Source: an uncultured Collinsella sp. (GTDB lineage: Bacteria > Actinomycetota > Coriobacteriia > Coriobacteriales > Coriobacteriaceae). From it: a stretch of 64,000 bases of DNA. The stretch covers positions 62,001 through 126,000 of the forward strand of contig UQTV01000003.1 in the NCBI GenBank assembly GCA_900544095.1. Reading direction: 5' to 3'. This document shows positions 7,241 through 16,198 of this stretch, piece after piece. The notes below the pieces were generated by a model. That model was not told the origin of the DNA and did no database searches. It saw nothing but the letters and a program-made list of their open reading frames with translations. Made by a program: the position numbers and the translations under genes. Within the stretch, counting starts at the first letter, position 1, and every line of letters starts with the position of its first letter.

Positions 7241-9547
7241 CTATCGCTCCGGGATAGCACCAGTCCGCAGGATCTCTTCAAGCTCTTCCTCGTTTAACAC
7301 CGGCACTCCGAGCGATTCAGCTTTTGAAAGCTTGGAACCGGCATTCGGGCCAGCCACAACAAACGATGTCTTCTTTGATACCGAACCTGCAACCTTTGCG
7401 CCGAGAAGCTTGAGCGCTTCTCCCGCCTCGGAACGCGTACGCTTCTCGAGCGTACCGGTCAGCACAAAAGTCAATCCAGTTAGCGGTTGCCCCGAAGCGA
7501 GATCGACGGAAATGCCAGCTTGCTCAGACTTTGTTTGCATCTCGCCCATAAGGTCTTCCTCGAGAGAGAGACCATATTCACGAAGTCGTTGGAGAACATC
7601 GAGGTTTTCCGGAATAGAGAGGAACTCCTTTATGCTTTTTGCAATTTCCGGTCCAACTCCTTCAATCTGGGCCATATCTTCCGCGTCAGCTACAACGAGC
7701 GCATCAATTGAAAGGTAACGCCGCGCTATAAGCTCGGCAACGCTCTTTCCCACCAAGCGAATCCCCAAAGCAAATAGAACCCTTGAGAGCGGCAGCTGGC
7801 GAGATTTATTGAGCTCATCGACTATCTTTTCAGCCGTCTTAACACCCACCGGTATGGGCTCGCCCGCATTTTTAACGATTCGATCGGCTTTGTAAAGCCT
7901 TGGAGTACCATCCGCGTTGAGCATCGGCTTTCCATGCTTGTCGAGCATGGGGTCGCCCTTGCGATGTCCTCCTTTTACCACGCGGCCCGTGTCCAGGCCC
8001 GCGATGTCGTCGACCGTGAGCTGGTAGAAGTCCGCGACATCGTGGATCAGACCGGCGGCGATCATCTTGTCGACGATCTCGTCGCCCAGGCCGTCGACGT
8101 CCATGCAGCCGCGGCTCACCCAGTGGAGCAGGCGCTCCTTGAGCTGTGCGGGGCAGTCGATGGAGACGCAGCGGTAGGCAACCTCGCCGTCCTCATGGAC
8201 CACGGGGCTACCGCACACGGGGCAAACCTCGGGCATGTGCCAATCAACGCTGTCGGCCGGGCGCTTGTCGAGCACCGGGCCCACGACCTCGGGAATCACG
8301 TCGCCCGCCTTGTGCACGATGATGGTGTCGCCCTCGCGCACGTTTTTGCGGCGAATCTCGTCGATGTTGTGCAGCGTGGCGCGCGCGATGGTGGAGCCGG
8401 CGACCGTCACCGGGTCGAACTCGGCGACTGGCGTGAGCACACCGGTGCGGCCCACCTGGATGCGAATTTCGCGCAGGACGGTCTGCTTTTCCTCGGGCGG
8501 GAACTTAAAGGCAATGGCCCAGCGCGGTGCGCGGGCGGTAAAGCCAAGGTCGAGCTGCTGCTGAAAGCTGTCGACCTTCACGACCACGCCGTCGATGTCG
8601 TAATCGAGGTCACCGCGATGCTCAAGCGCCTGGGCGCAGAACTCGTGGACCTCGGCCGGCGTGGCGCAACGAGCCACGTTAGGGTTGACGCTAAAGCCGG
8701 CACTGCGCAGCCAATCGAGGAACTCGCGCTGGCTGTGGACGTGCAACGGGTCGGTATCGGCAATGGCATAGATAAAGGTGGCCAAGTCGCGACGCGCCGT
8801 GATCTTGGGGTCCTTTTGACGCAGGGATCCTGCAGCGGCGTTGCGCGGGTTGGCGAAGGGGTCGCGGCCCTCGGCATCGGCCTCGTCGTTTAGACGGACA
8901 AAGCTGCCCTTGGGCATGTAAACCTCGCCGCGCACCTCGATGGTACGCTCGCGGTCGACGCCCATGTGGGCGAGCGCCGGCTCGGACAGGTGCATGGGCA
9001 CGTCCTTGATGGTACGGACGTTGAGCGACACGTCCTCGCCCGTGGTGCCGTCACCACGCGTGGCGGCGCGCACGAAGGTGCCGTTTTGGTAGGTAAGCGC
9101 CACGCCCAGACCGTCGATCTTAAGCTCGCAGGTATAGGTGACGCTGCCGGCACCGAGCGCATCCTCGGTGCGCTGGAGCCATGCGTCGAGCTCGTCCAGA
9201 TCCATGGCATCGTCCATGGAATACATGCGCGCCATGTGCGTGACCGGCGTAAACTGCTCGCTCACGTAGCCGCCCACGCGCTGAGTGTAGCTGTCAGGCG
9301 TTACCAGGTCGGGGTAGGTCGCCTCAATTTCCTGCAGCTCAACAAGCATTTTGTCAAAGGCGGCGTCCGTGATCTCGGGCGCATCGAGCATGTAGTAGCG
9401 ATAGGCGTGGTAATCGAGCTCGTGGCACAGCTCGGCCGCACGCGCTGCCGCCTGGGCACGGGCATCGGCCGGTGCAGCGGTATCCGTGCTCGCGGGCGTT
9501 TCGGTATCGATGTCCACGCCGTCACCAAACAGGCTCGATTGCTCCAT
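7241..9547 (-). CDS. ligA: NAD-dependent DNA ligase LigA
   Basis: A 768-aa ligase that seals nicks in replication and repair. The adenylation motif ELKIDG carries the active Lys at about residue 143. The zinc finger is CPVCGSP...CVSIDCPAQ, followed by helix-hairpin-helix motifs (ALGIRLVGKSVAELIARRY, IEGVGPEIAKSI) and a C-terminal BRCT domain (LTFVLTGTLEKRTRSEA). It is slightly longer than usual because of an insertion after the zinc finger (about residues 490-520). The last third of the gene (7241 to about 7975) is visibly AT-richer than the rest, as if the 3' part had been replaced together with the exonuclease gene. Confidence 0.97.
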   Translation of the reverse strand: MEQSSLFGDGVDIDTETPASTDTAAPADARAQAAARAAELCHELDYHAYRYYMLDAPEITDAAFDKMLVELQEIEATYPDLVTPDSYTQRVGGYVSEQFTPVTHMARMYSMDDAMDLDELDAWLQRTEDALGAGSVTYTCELKIDGLGVALTYQNGTFVRAATRGDGTTGEDVSLNVRTIKDVPMHLSEPALAHMGVDRERTIEVRGEVYMPKGSFVRLNDEADAEGRDPFANPRNAAAGSLRQKDPKITARRDLATFIYAIADTDPLHVHSQREFLDWLRSAGFSVNPNVARCATPAEVHEFCAQALEHRGDLDYDIDGVVVKVDSFQQQLDLGFTARAPRWAIAFKFPPEEKQTVLREIRIQVGRTGVLTPVAEFDPVTVAGSTIARATLHNIDEIRRKNVREGDTIIVHKAGDVIPEVVGPVLDKRPADSVDWHMPEVCPVCGSPVVHEDGEVAYRCVSIDCPAQLKERLLHWVSRGCMDVDGLGDEIVDKMIAAGLIHDVADFYQLTVDDIAGLDTGRVVKGGHRKGDPMLDKHGKPMLNADGTPRLYKADRIVKNAGEPIPVGVKTAEKIVDELNKSRQLPLSRVLFALGIRLVGKSVAELIARRYLSIDALVVADAEDMAQIEGVGPEIAKSIKEFLSIPENLDVLQRLREYGLSLEEDLMGEMQTKSEQAGISVDLASGQPLTGLTFVLTGTLEKRTRSEAGEALKLLGAKVAGSVSKKTSFVVAGPNAGSKLSKAESLGVPVLNEEELEEILRTGAIPER

Positions 9548-9730
9548 AGCGGCACTCCTTCGCTCGATTTCAAACGGATACTAGAGTACCACCGGTCACC
9601 ATGGCGCCGAATAGCCCTTTCGAACCGCACTGAATCGGCAGCCGCCGGACCGGGGTGGGTCGCGCGATTAAACCATGCTCTTATCAGCTCTAAATGATCC
9701 GTTTTCCTCCGTCCCCAACGGATCAATAGG
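9548..9730. other. Intergenic region upstream of ligA
   Basis: About 180 bp that should hold the ligA promoter (minus strand). I see no gene and no clear -10/-35 pair in it. Confidence 0.4.
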
Positions 9731-9771
9731 AAAAGAGGGGGCTGTCCCGCGTTGGCGGAACAGCCCCCTCT
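9731..9771 (-). terminator. Terminator of the htrA-like gene
   Basis: On the minus strand AGAGGGGGCTGTTCCGCC pairs with the facing GCGGGACAGCCCCCTCT arm across a tiny loop, followed by TTTT. Confidence 0.88.
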
Positions 9772-9797
9772 GGCCTCGATATGTGCGAAACGGCTCG

Positions 9798-11258
9798 CTA
9801 GTAACCCTGACCGTAGCCCTGACCCTGGCCCTGCTGGCCCAGCAGCTCCTCCAGATACTGGCGCAGCTGCTCGTCAGTGATGCCGCCGTTGCCGGTGTCG
9901 GTCGCGCTGTCATCCTGCTGCTGGCTCTGCAGCTCCTCGTCAGAGCCCAGCTCAACCGTGACCTTCTTCTCATCCTTGCCGCGCATGAGCGTGATCTCGA
10001 CCTTCTCGCCCACCTCGTGGCTGCGCAGCGCAATGATCAGGCCATCGGCACTCGTAATCTCGTCGTCGCCCAGCTTGGTGATGACATCGCCCTCCTGGAT
10101 GCCGGCCTTGGCGGCGGGACCGTCCTCGACGACGCTCGCCACATAGGCGCCGCTATCGGTGCTCAGCTTGTTGGTACGGGCGTTGAGCGCGTTGACGCTC
10201 GAAAGCGTAGCGCCCATGTATGGATGCACCGGCGTCTTGCCGTCGATAATCTGGTCGGCAATGTTCTTGGCGTAGTTAACCGGAATGGCAAAACCCACGC
10301 CAGAGCTGGAGCCCGAGTAGCTCTCGATGAGCGAGTTGATACCCACCAGCTCGCCATTGTCGTTGACGAGCGCGCCGCCGGAATTGCCCGGGTTGATGGC
10401 GGCATCGGTCTGGATCATGTTGGCATAGATGGTATTGCCGCTGGTAGAGCTCATGGCCGTGGAGCGATACAGCGCCGACACGATACCCGTGGAGACAGAT
10501 TGTTCGTTGCCGAATGGCGAGCCGATCGCCATGACCCACTCGCCCACGTTGAGCTTGGAGGAGTCACCGATTTCGATCGGCGTGAGCTTGGAAGCGTCAG
10601 CATCCTTAAGTTTGATGACGGCAAGATCGCTCGAAGCATCGTTACCCACGAACTCGGCCTCGTAGGTGGTGCCGTCGTCCATGGTCACCACGTACTGGTC
10701 ATAACCATCGACCACGTGGTTGTTGGTGAGGATGTGGCCCTCGGTATCGAGCACCACGCCCGAACCGACGCTGCCCGAGCTATCCGACTCGTCGGCAGAC
10801 TGCGAAAGCGAGCCATTCTGGCTACCGCTCGAAGTGGCGGTGATAGAAACGACGGAGGGCAGGGCCTTGGCAGAGACGGCCTCGGCCAGCGTGGTGTCCT
10901 CGGAGTCGATGGTAATCTTTTGCGTCGATGAGCCCGAAGCACCCGCCGTCACGGCATTCTTTCCGCCGCCAATGTTGAGCGTACCGCTCATAATGAGCGC
11001 GATGACCAGCAGGGCGCCGCAGGCACAACCGGCAAGCGCCGTAATGAAGATCGGCAGCTTTTTGGTCTTGGTCTTGACCACCGTGTGCTTGTTCACGACC
11101 TGCTGACCGCCCAGCGGCTGGCCGGTCTGTGTGTCGTAAGCCTGCACGTAGGGAATGTTGCTGCCGGCAGGCGTCGACTCCACCTGCACGCGCGGCTGCT
11201 GCTGAGTATCGCCGGCATTGCCAACATCCTGGGGACGCTGGGAATCGTTCTCGCTCAT
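9798..11258 (-). CDS. HtrA/DegP-like trypsin-type serine protease with PDZ domain
   Basis: A 486-aa membrane-anchored protease for envelope protein quality control. Order: a cytoplasmic N-terminal tail of about 75 residues, one transmembrane helix (LPIFITALAGCACGALLVIA), then the protease domain with the triad His in ILTNNHVVDG, Asp in SSDLAVIKL and Ser in NPGNSGGALV. A PDZ domain follows (AAKAGIQEGDVITKLGDDE), then a Q/G/Y-rich tail. The ATG at 11258 is chosen (GAAAGGA ribosome binding site 8 nt upstream); the longer in-frame start 13 codons earlier lacks one. Actinobacterial homologues are often called PepD or DegP. Confidence 0.94.
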   Translation of the reverse strand: MSENDSQRPQDVGNAGDTQQQPRVQVESTPAGSNIPYVQAYDTQTGQPLGGQQVVNKHTVVKTKTKKLPIFITALAGCACGALLVIALIMSGTLNIGGGKNAVTAGASGSSTQKITIDSEDTTLAEAVSAKALPSVVSITATSSGSQNGSLSQSADESDSSGSVGSGVVLDTEGHILTNNHVVDGYDQYVVTMDDGTTYEAEFVGNDASSDLAVIKLKDADASKLTPIEIGDSSKLNVGEWVMAIGSPFGNEQSVSTGIVSALYRSTAMSSTSGNTIYANMIQTDAAINPGNSGGALVNDNGELVGINSLIESYSGSSSGVGFAIPVNYAKNIADQIIDGKTPVHPYMGATLSSVNALNARTNKLSTDSGAYVASVVEDGPAAKAGIQEGDVITKLGDDEITSADGLIIALRSHEVGEKVEITLMRGKDEKKVTVELGSDEELQSQQQDDSATDTGNGGITDEQLRQYLEELLGQQGQGQGYGQGY

Positions 11259-11287
11259 AGCTGCGATCCTTTCGTCAAATAACCAAA

Positions 11288-11311
11288 GGCCCGCCAAACA
11301 TGTGGCGGGCC
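11288..11311 (-). terminator. GC-rich hairpin upstream of the htrA-like gene
   Basis: GGCCCGCCA pairs with TGGCGGGCC across a 6-nt loop. On the minus strand it is followed by a short T-rich stretch. It lies about 30 bp before the protease start, so it is either a terminator of read-through from the gene upstream or a leader structure of the protease mRNA. Confidence 0.5.
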
Positions 11312-11424
11312 ATCATTGTTCATGTTGAGTTGTACCCCAATATGCGGGTGCACGTGTATGAGAACGCAATCTTTTAGGAAGGCTTAAGTTCTGTTGAAGA
11401 CCCGAAAGGAACCCACGCATGCGG

Positions 11425-11462
11425 CAAAACCACCACAAAGGCGCCTGTCCCCTTTGTGGTGG
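11425..11462 (-). terminator. Terminator of the OmpR-type regulator gene
   Basis: CCACCACAAAGG and CCTTTGTGGTGG form a 12-bp stem around a 9-nt loop, followed on the minus strand by TTTTG. It starts a few bases after the stop codon at 11467. Confidence 0.8.
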
Positions 11463-11466
11463 AAAT

Positions 11467-12129
11467 CTAGTCCTTAAACAGATAGCCCACGCCGCGGACG
11501 GTGGTGATGTGTGCCGCGATCTGCGGGCCCACCTTAGAGCGGATGCGTCGGATGTGCACGTCGACGGTGCGCGTGCCGCCGCAGTACTCAAAGCCCCACA
11601 CGCGGTGCAGCAGCACCTCGCGGCTGTAGGCACGGTTGGGATGCGTCGCCAAAAAGCTCAGCAGCGAGTACTCCATCAGCGTCAGGTCGATGGGCTCGTT
11701 ATCGAGCGTCACCTGGTAGGTGGCCAGGTTGATCTCGAGGTTATCGATGTTGAGCACATCGTCGGCGGTAACGGTCTCCTCCTCGCCCATCAGACGCTGT
11801 GCGCGAGCCTTAAGCTCGTTGGGCGTCGCCGTGGGGCACACAAAGTCGGCATGCGCGTGATTGGGCAGGCGCAAGGTGCCGAGCGCCTCGTCGTCGACGA
11901 TCACCAACATGGGGACGCCGCCGCGATCGTCAAGCCACTTGGCAATCTGATCGATGCGATCGCTGCGAATGCCATCGGAATCAAGGATCAGCAGGTCAAA
12001 GTCGTGCGCCGCAGTCGGCGAATCGGGGGTTGCCAGGCTCACCTCGACACCCAGGGTGGTCGTCAGGCTGCGGGCAAACTCGTGGAAGCGCGTCGTGCGC
12101 GCCATGAACAGGGCACTCTTATCGGACAT
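11467..12129 (-). CDS. OmpR-family winged-helix regulator with atypical receiver domain
   Basis: A 220-aa transcription factor. Residues about 1-115 form a receiver-like domain; one Asp (in LLILDSDG) sits where a phosphoacceptor would be, but the acidic pocket near the N-terminus and the conserved Lys are not evident. Residues about 125-220 are an OmpR/PhoB winged helix (DLTLMEYSLLSFLATHPNRA, then RTVDVHIRRIRSKV). The ATG at 12129 has GGAGG 5 nt upstream. No histidine kinase gene is adjacent. It lies 50 bp after the glutamine synthetase-like gene and is probably co-transcribed. That position recalls the orphan nitrogen regulator GlnR of other actinobacteria; calling it GlnR would be a guess. 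Confidence 0.85.
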   Translation of the reverse strand: MSDKSALFMARTTRFHEFARSLTTTLGVEVSLATPDSPTAAHDFDLLILDSDGIRSDRIDQIAKWLDDRGGVPMLVIVDDEALGTLRLPNHAHADFVCPTATPNELKARAQRLMGEEETVTADDVLNIDNLEINLATYQVTLDNEPIDLTLMEYSLLSFLATHPNRAYSREVLLHRVWGFEYCGGTRTVDVHIRRIRSKVGPQIAAHITTVRGVGYLFKD

Positions 12130-12179
12130 ATCGGCCTCCAAAGAAATGAGCTCAATCGTACTGGAACAAGCCAGCGCGA

Positions 12180-13517
12180 TTAGGAGTTCGCCAGGTAGTG
12201 CTTGATCTCCCACTCGGTGATCGTAGACTCAAACTTATGCCACTCGTCACGCTTCTTTTTGAGGAAGAAGCTGTGGATGTGCTCGCCAAGGGCATCCTTC
12301 ATAAACTGCGAGTCCTCGAACACGTCGAGCGCCTCTTTGAGCGAGCGCGGCAGCGGCGTGTAACCGGCCTCGAGCATCTGACGATCGTTGAGCTTGAGCG
12401 TCTCGGCCGTGGCCTCGGGCGGGAGCTCCAGCTTGCGCTCGATGCCGTCCAGACCAGCCGCCAGCGTGACGGCGTTGACCAGGTACGGATTGGCCATGGG
12501 ATCGGGACTGCGCAGCTCGATGCGCGTGGACAGCTGCTTGCCGGGCTTGTAGACCGGGATGCGGACCATGCTCGCGCGGTTGCGCAGGCCCCACGTAGCG
12601 TACTGCGGCACGGAGTCGCCGCCCGTGGTGATGCGTTTGTACGAGTTGACCGTGGGGTTGGTGATGGCGCTGATCTCGCGGGCATGCGCCAGAATGCCGG
12701 CCATATAGTGCTTGGCGACGTCAGAGAGATGGTACCTCTCGTCGTCCTCGCCCCAAAACACGTTGTTGCCGTCGTGGTCGAATAGCGACTGGCACAGGAA
12801 CATAGCGCTGCCGTCCTCGCCCGCCAACGGCTTGGGCATAAAGGAGGCGTGGCAACCGCTCTCGTAGGCCTGCTGCTTAATGATGAGCTTGGCCGTGGTG
12901 ATGGCGTCGGACATGCTCAGGGCCTCGGCGTGGCGCAGGCTCATGCCGTGCTGCGAGCGGCCGGCGGCGTGGAAGGTGTACTCCACGGGCACGGACATCT
13001 TCTCAAGCGTGAGGACCGTGTTGCGACGCAGGTCGCGAGCGGCATCGCTCACCGAAAGATCGAAGTAGCCCACGTTGTCGAGCGGCTCGGGGGTGTGCTC
13101 GTCGGGGAAGTAGTAGTACTCCAGCTCGGCACCAACGTTGAGCAGGTAGCCGGCCTTCTCGGCCTTGTAGAACATGCGGCGCAGAGCATCGCGCGGGTCG
13201 CCGGCAAACGGCTTGCGATCGGGAGTGCACACGTCGCAGAACACGCGGGCGACGCCGTTGTGACTCGGGCGCCACGGCAAGATCTGGAAGGTCGAAGCAT
13301 CGGGGAACGCGAGCATGTCGGCTTCCTCGGGCGTGGCAAAGCCCTCGATGGCGGAGCCGTCAAAGCCAATACCCTCCTCAAAAGCGACCTCGAGGTCCTC
13401 GGGGCTGATGGCAAAGTTCTTGAGGCGGCCGAGAATGTCGACAAACCACAGACGCACAAAGCGGATATCACGCTGCTCTACGGAGCGGAGTACGTAATCG
13501 ATGTTCTGCTGGTTCAT
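12180..13517 (-). CDS. Glutamine synthetase type I homologue with degenerate active site
   Basis: A 445-aa protein, full length for a GSI-alpha subunit and collinear with it (GFDGSAIEGF, GAELEYYYF, NPTVNSYKR, RNRASMVRIP, RIELRSPDP). Compared from memory with B. subtilis GlnA, the metal and substrate residues are partly lost. E131, E133 and E334 are kept. The Glu of the HHEVA motif is Ala184, the Glu of GQHE is Gly191 (SQHG), the His of GSGMH is Phe240 (GSAMF), and the flap motif GYEAP reads GGDSVP. It may therefore not make glutamine. It is followed by an orphan OmpR-type regulator, which suggests a sensing role. Standard annotation would call it glnA. The start has AAGGGGAG upstream. Confidence 0.85.
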   Translation of the reverse strand: MNQQNIDYVLRSVEQRDIRFVRLWFVDILGRLKNFAISPEDLEVAFEEGIGFDGSAIEGFATPEEADMLAFPDASTFQILPWRPSHNGVARVFCDVCTPDRKPFAGDPRDALRRMFYKAEKAGYLLNVGAELEYYYFPDEHTPEPLDNVGYFDLSVSDAARDLRRNTVLTLEKMSVPVEYTFHAAGRSQHGMSLRHAEALSMSDAITTAKLIIKQQAYESGCHASFMPKPLAGEDGSAMFLCQSLFDHDGNNVFWGEDDERYHLSDVAKHYMAGILAHAREISAITNPTVNSYKRITTGGDSVPQYATWGLRNRASMVRIPVYKPGKQLSTRIELRSPDPMANPYLVNAVTLAAGLDGIERKLELPPEATAETLKLNDRQMLEAGYTPLPRSLKEALDVFEDSQFMKDALGEHIHSFFLKKKRDEWHKFESTITEWEIKHYLANS

Positions 13518-13651
13518 GTCGCTCCCCTTTCTTTCGGGCGGGTTTCGACTGGTCTATATCGCAGATACTATCGCAGAAAAATGTTTCCGCAGGGTTAAAG
13601 CGTATCAAGCGCTCAAAAAACGTGCGCGAGCACGGCCGTGAGGCCAAGAGA

Positions 13652-14674
13652 CTAGCGCGAGGTCGAAGCGCGGTGTTCGATGTGGCCGGGAACCTCGATG
13701 CGCTTAGGGGCGAGCTTTGCGGCATCGCCCACCGTAGTGGTAACGACGTCGATGCGCTCGGACAGGCGCTCGACTACGCGCTCGGCAATGGTAAGGGTGT
13801 CTTGCGCGGCCGTGGTCACACCGCCAAAGAGCACGTGGTTCCAGGGGTAATCGTCAAACGTCGCAATCTTGAGGCCAGCCGGCAACGAGGGACCAAGCTG
13901 CGCCAGCGCCTCGGTCAGGCGCAGGAAGACCAGGCCGTTGACAGCGATAAGGCCGAGTCTTTTGCCCGCATAGCCGCGGATGGTCTCGTCCAAGCGGCCA
14001 ACGCCAGTGGCACCGCCATCGGCCAAGGTGATAACCTCGCCCGCAAGGCCGCGTCGCGACAGCTCGTCGGTAAAGGCCTCGGCGCGCTCGCGACGCACGG
14101 GGCTGTCGTCGCTCGCCTCGGTGAGCAGGCACAGGCGCTCGCTGCCCGCAGCAGCCAAGGCGTCTACCAAGCCAGCGACCAGCTCACGGTTGTTAGATGT
14201 CACCAGATCGACACCGCCGGCAGCAACATCGCGGTCGAGCAGCACAACGGGCAGGCGCCCCGCTGCCGCGGCGATTGCCTCGTCGTTGCCTCCGCAGGTG
14301 TTGACGACCAGGCCGTCCGCGCCGGCATCGATAAGTCTGGTGAGCGACTCTGCTTCCTTAGCGGGATCGTTGCCGCTAATGGCCGTCATAAGCGAGCAGC
14401 CGCGCGCGGCGGCGCTAGCGGAAAGGCCCTCGAGCATGGCGCTGGAGAACGGGTTGGCGATGTCGGCCAAGATCACGCCGATGAGGTTGGTGCGTGAGCT
14501 GCGCAGATTGCGCGCGGCGGCACGTGGGCGATAGCCGGTGCGCTCGATAACCGCCGCAATGCGAGCACGGGTTTCCTCGGTCATCTGCCCGGGGCGGTTG
14601 TTGAGATAGCGCGAGACCGTGGCCGGACTCACGCCCGCCTCGGCGGCAATGTCCTTAATCCTCATCTGCGCCAT
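13652..14674 (-). CDS. LacI family regulator, probably of the kdgK-eda genes
   Basis: A 340-aa LacI-type repressor. The N-terminal helix-turn-helix is RIKDIAAEAGVSPATVSRYL with hinge RAAARNLRSS, followed by a periplasmic-binding-like ligand domain. The ATG at 14674 follows a GGGGTGC ribosome binding site; the longer frame start lacks one. It is transcribed divergently from kdgK. Two near-identical dyads lie in the shared upstream region (14777-14804), so it very likely represses kdgK and itself. The inducer is probably a KDG-pathway intermediate (inference from position). Confidence 0.9.
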   Translation of the reverse strand: MAQMRIKDIAAEAGVSPATVSRYLNNRPGQMTEETRARIAAVIERTGYRPRAAARNLRSSRTNLIGVILADIANPFSSAMLEGLSASAAARGCSLMTAISGNDPAKEAESLTRLIDAGADGLVVNTCGGNDEAIAAAAGRLPVVLLDRDVAAGGVDLVTSNNRELVAGLVDALAAAGSERLCLLTEASDDSPVRRERAEAFTDELSRRGLAGEVITLADGGATGVGRLDETIRGYAGKRLGLIAVNGLVFLRLTEALAQLGPSLPAGLKIATFDDYPWNHVLFGGVTTAAQDTLTIAERVVERLSERIDVVTTTVGDAAKLAPKRIEVPGHIEHRASTSR

Positions 14675-14776
14675 AGCGCACCCCGTTTCCCAATTGTCAG
14701 CAGTCTGAGCCATTTTAGGCATTTTTTAAAAATGCCGGTTGCAAAACGCTGTAGGTGAGTATACTACAACTCGAAA

Positions 14777-14804
14777 CGAAACCGATTTCGTAAACCGATT
14801 TCGG
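14777..14804. promoter_or_regulatory. Two LacI-type operators between lacI and kdgK
   Basis: Two head-to-tail half-palindromic sites, CGAAACCGATTTCG (14777-14790) and TAAACCGATTTCGG (14791-14804), lie between the divergent starts. The pattern CGAAA(N4)TTTCG is a usual LacI/GalR operator. It differs from the operators of the two other LacI proteins in this window. Confidence 0.8.
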
Positions 14805-14809
14805 CAAGC

Positions 14810-14863
14810 GTTGGCACGGTGGTGCAAAGATGTACCCTACCGTCTTGGCACCTCCGTGCCAAC
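14810..14863 (+). other. Leader hairpin upstream of kdgK
   Basis: GTTGGCACGG pairs with CCGTGCCAAC across 34 nt, placing a strong stem in the presumed 5' leader, about 45 bp before the kdgK start. A copied TTGGCAC also occurs in the loop. It has no T-run, so it is not an ordinary terminator. Confidence 0.5.
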
Positions 14864-14908
14864 GCCATATCAAAGGTGTACGCACGAGCAAGAAGGAGCT
14901 GCACGACC

Positions 14909-15943
14909 ATGGATAAAACGGTTCTTACCTTCGGCGAGATCATGATGAGGCTCTCGCCCAAAGACCATCTGCGCATTGAGCAGGCGACCGAGTTTGATGT
15001 CCGCTACGGCGGCGCCGAGGCAAACACCGCGCTTTCCCTGGCCTACCAGGGCGACAAGGCCGCTTACGTCTCCGTTGTCCCGGCCAACCGTCTGGGCGAG
15101 TGCGCGCTGCGCTCGCTGAAGGCCTACGGCGTCGACACCACGCGCGTCGTGCGTCAGGGCGACCGTCTTGGCTCCTATGTGTTTGAGGTCGGCGCCTCGC
15201 AGCGCGGCAACGGCTGCGTCTACGACCGCAAGTATTCCGCCATCAACATGGCCAAGCGCGACGTCTTTGACTGGGACAAGATCCTCAAGGGCATCGATGT
15301 CTTCTATTTCTCCGGCGTGACCCCCGCCGTCTCCGATGAGATGGCCGCCGCCTGCAAGGAGGCGCTCGCCGTCTGCCGCGCCAAGGGCATAACCACCGTG
15401 TGCGACGTGAACTATCGCGGCAAGATGTGGTCGCCCGAGAAGTCGCAGGCCACCATGAAGGAGCTTCTGCCGCTCGTCGACATCTGCATCGCCAACGACG
15501 AGGATGCGCCTGCCGGCCTCGGCATGACCTGCGTCTCTGGTTCCCTTGCCCACGGCATCGAGGAGCGCGACACCTATGTCGAGATGGCCCGTCAGATCTG
15601 CGCCGAGTACGGCTGCAAAAAGGTCGCCTCGGTCGTTCGCAACATCTCCTGCGTCGAACGCTCCATCTGGATGGGCATGCTCTTTGACGCCGAGAGCGGC
15701 GAGCACTGGTTCTCCCCCGCTCACGATGTGCACGTGCTCGAGGGCGTTGCTGCCGGTGATGCTTTCAACGCAGGACTCGTCCATGCCCTCATCAACGACT
15801 TTGACCCGCAGGCTGCCGTCAACTACGCCATTGCGGCCTCGATCCTCAAGCTCACCATCAAGGGCGATTCCAACCTGGTGACTGCTGACGAGATTGCCGC
15901 CGTGGCAAACGCCGCCGACGGTGGCACCCGCGTCGCCCGTTAA
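14909..15943 (+). CDS. kdgK: 2-dehydro-3-deoxygluconate kinase (PfkB family)
   Basis: KdgK phosphorylates KDG to KDPG in the cytoplasm. The 344-aa protein has the PfkB N-terminus (LTFGEIMMRLSP, then RYGGAEANTALSLAYQG) and the C-terminal catalytic signature (EGVAAGDAFNAGLVHAL, with the Asp base in GD). The start is the ATG at 14909 with AGAAGGAG upstream; the frame is open further upstream but runs through the operators. It stands directly before the KDPG aldolase gene. It receives KDG both from UxaA (altronate route) and from the SDR dehydrogenase at 18396-19205. Confidence 0.93.
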   Translation: MDKTVLTFGEIMMRLSPKDHLRIEQATEFDVRYGGAEANTALSLAYQGDKAAYVSVVPANRLGECALRSLKAYGVDTTRVVRQGDRLGSYVFEVGASQRGNGCVYDRKYSAINMAKRDVFDWDKILKGIDVFYFSGVTPAVSDEMAAACKEALAVCRAKGITTVCDVNYRGKMWSPEKSQATMKELLPLVDICIANDEDAPAGLGMTCVSGSLAHGIEERDTYVEMARQICAEYGCKKVASVVRNISCVERSIWMGMLFDAESGEHWFSPAHDVHVLEGVAAGDAFNAGLVHALINDFDPQAAVNYAIAASILKLTIKGDSNLVTADEIAAVANAADGGTRVAR

Positions 15944-16198
15944 TTCGCTCCCCATTCCGCGAGCTGCAGTTTCCCATACCAATACCCCTGCAGCTCGCTC
16001 CCCGCTTTCCCCGGCCAGGCAGAACCACTTAGTCCCATTCCGGTTTTGTCTGGCATTCCTTCACGACTGGCCTCGTAGCCGGTTCCGAAATTGCTTGTGA
16101 CCCAAGCAGTGCCTCCGATAACCAATCCGGAACCGGCTCATGGCCAATCTTCTTTGGCAATTACGCGCACCCGCGCGCCTCACATCGAAAGGAACATC
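15944..16198 (+). other. Structured intercistronic region between kdgK and the aldolase gene
   Basis: 255 bp without a gene. It holds two strong inverted repeats: GCGAGCTGCAG (15959-15969) with CTGCAGCTCGC (15988-15998), and AGCCGGTTCCG (16077-16087) with CGGAACCGGCT (16128-16138). Neither has a following T-run. They could adjust the kdgK:aldolase mRNA ratio or stabilise a processed end (inference). Confidence 0.6.
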
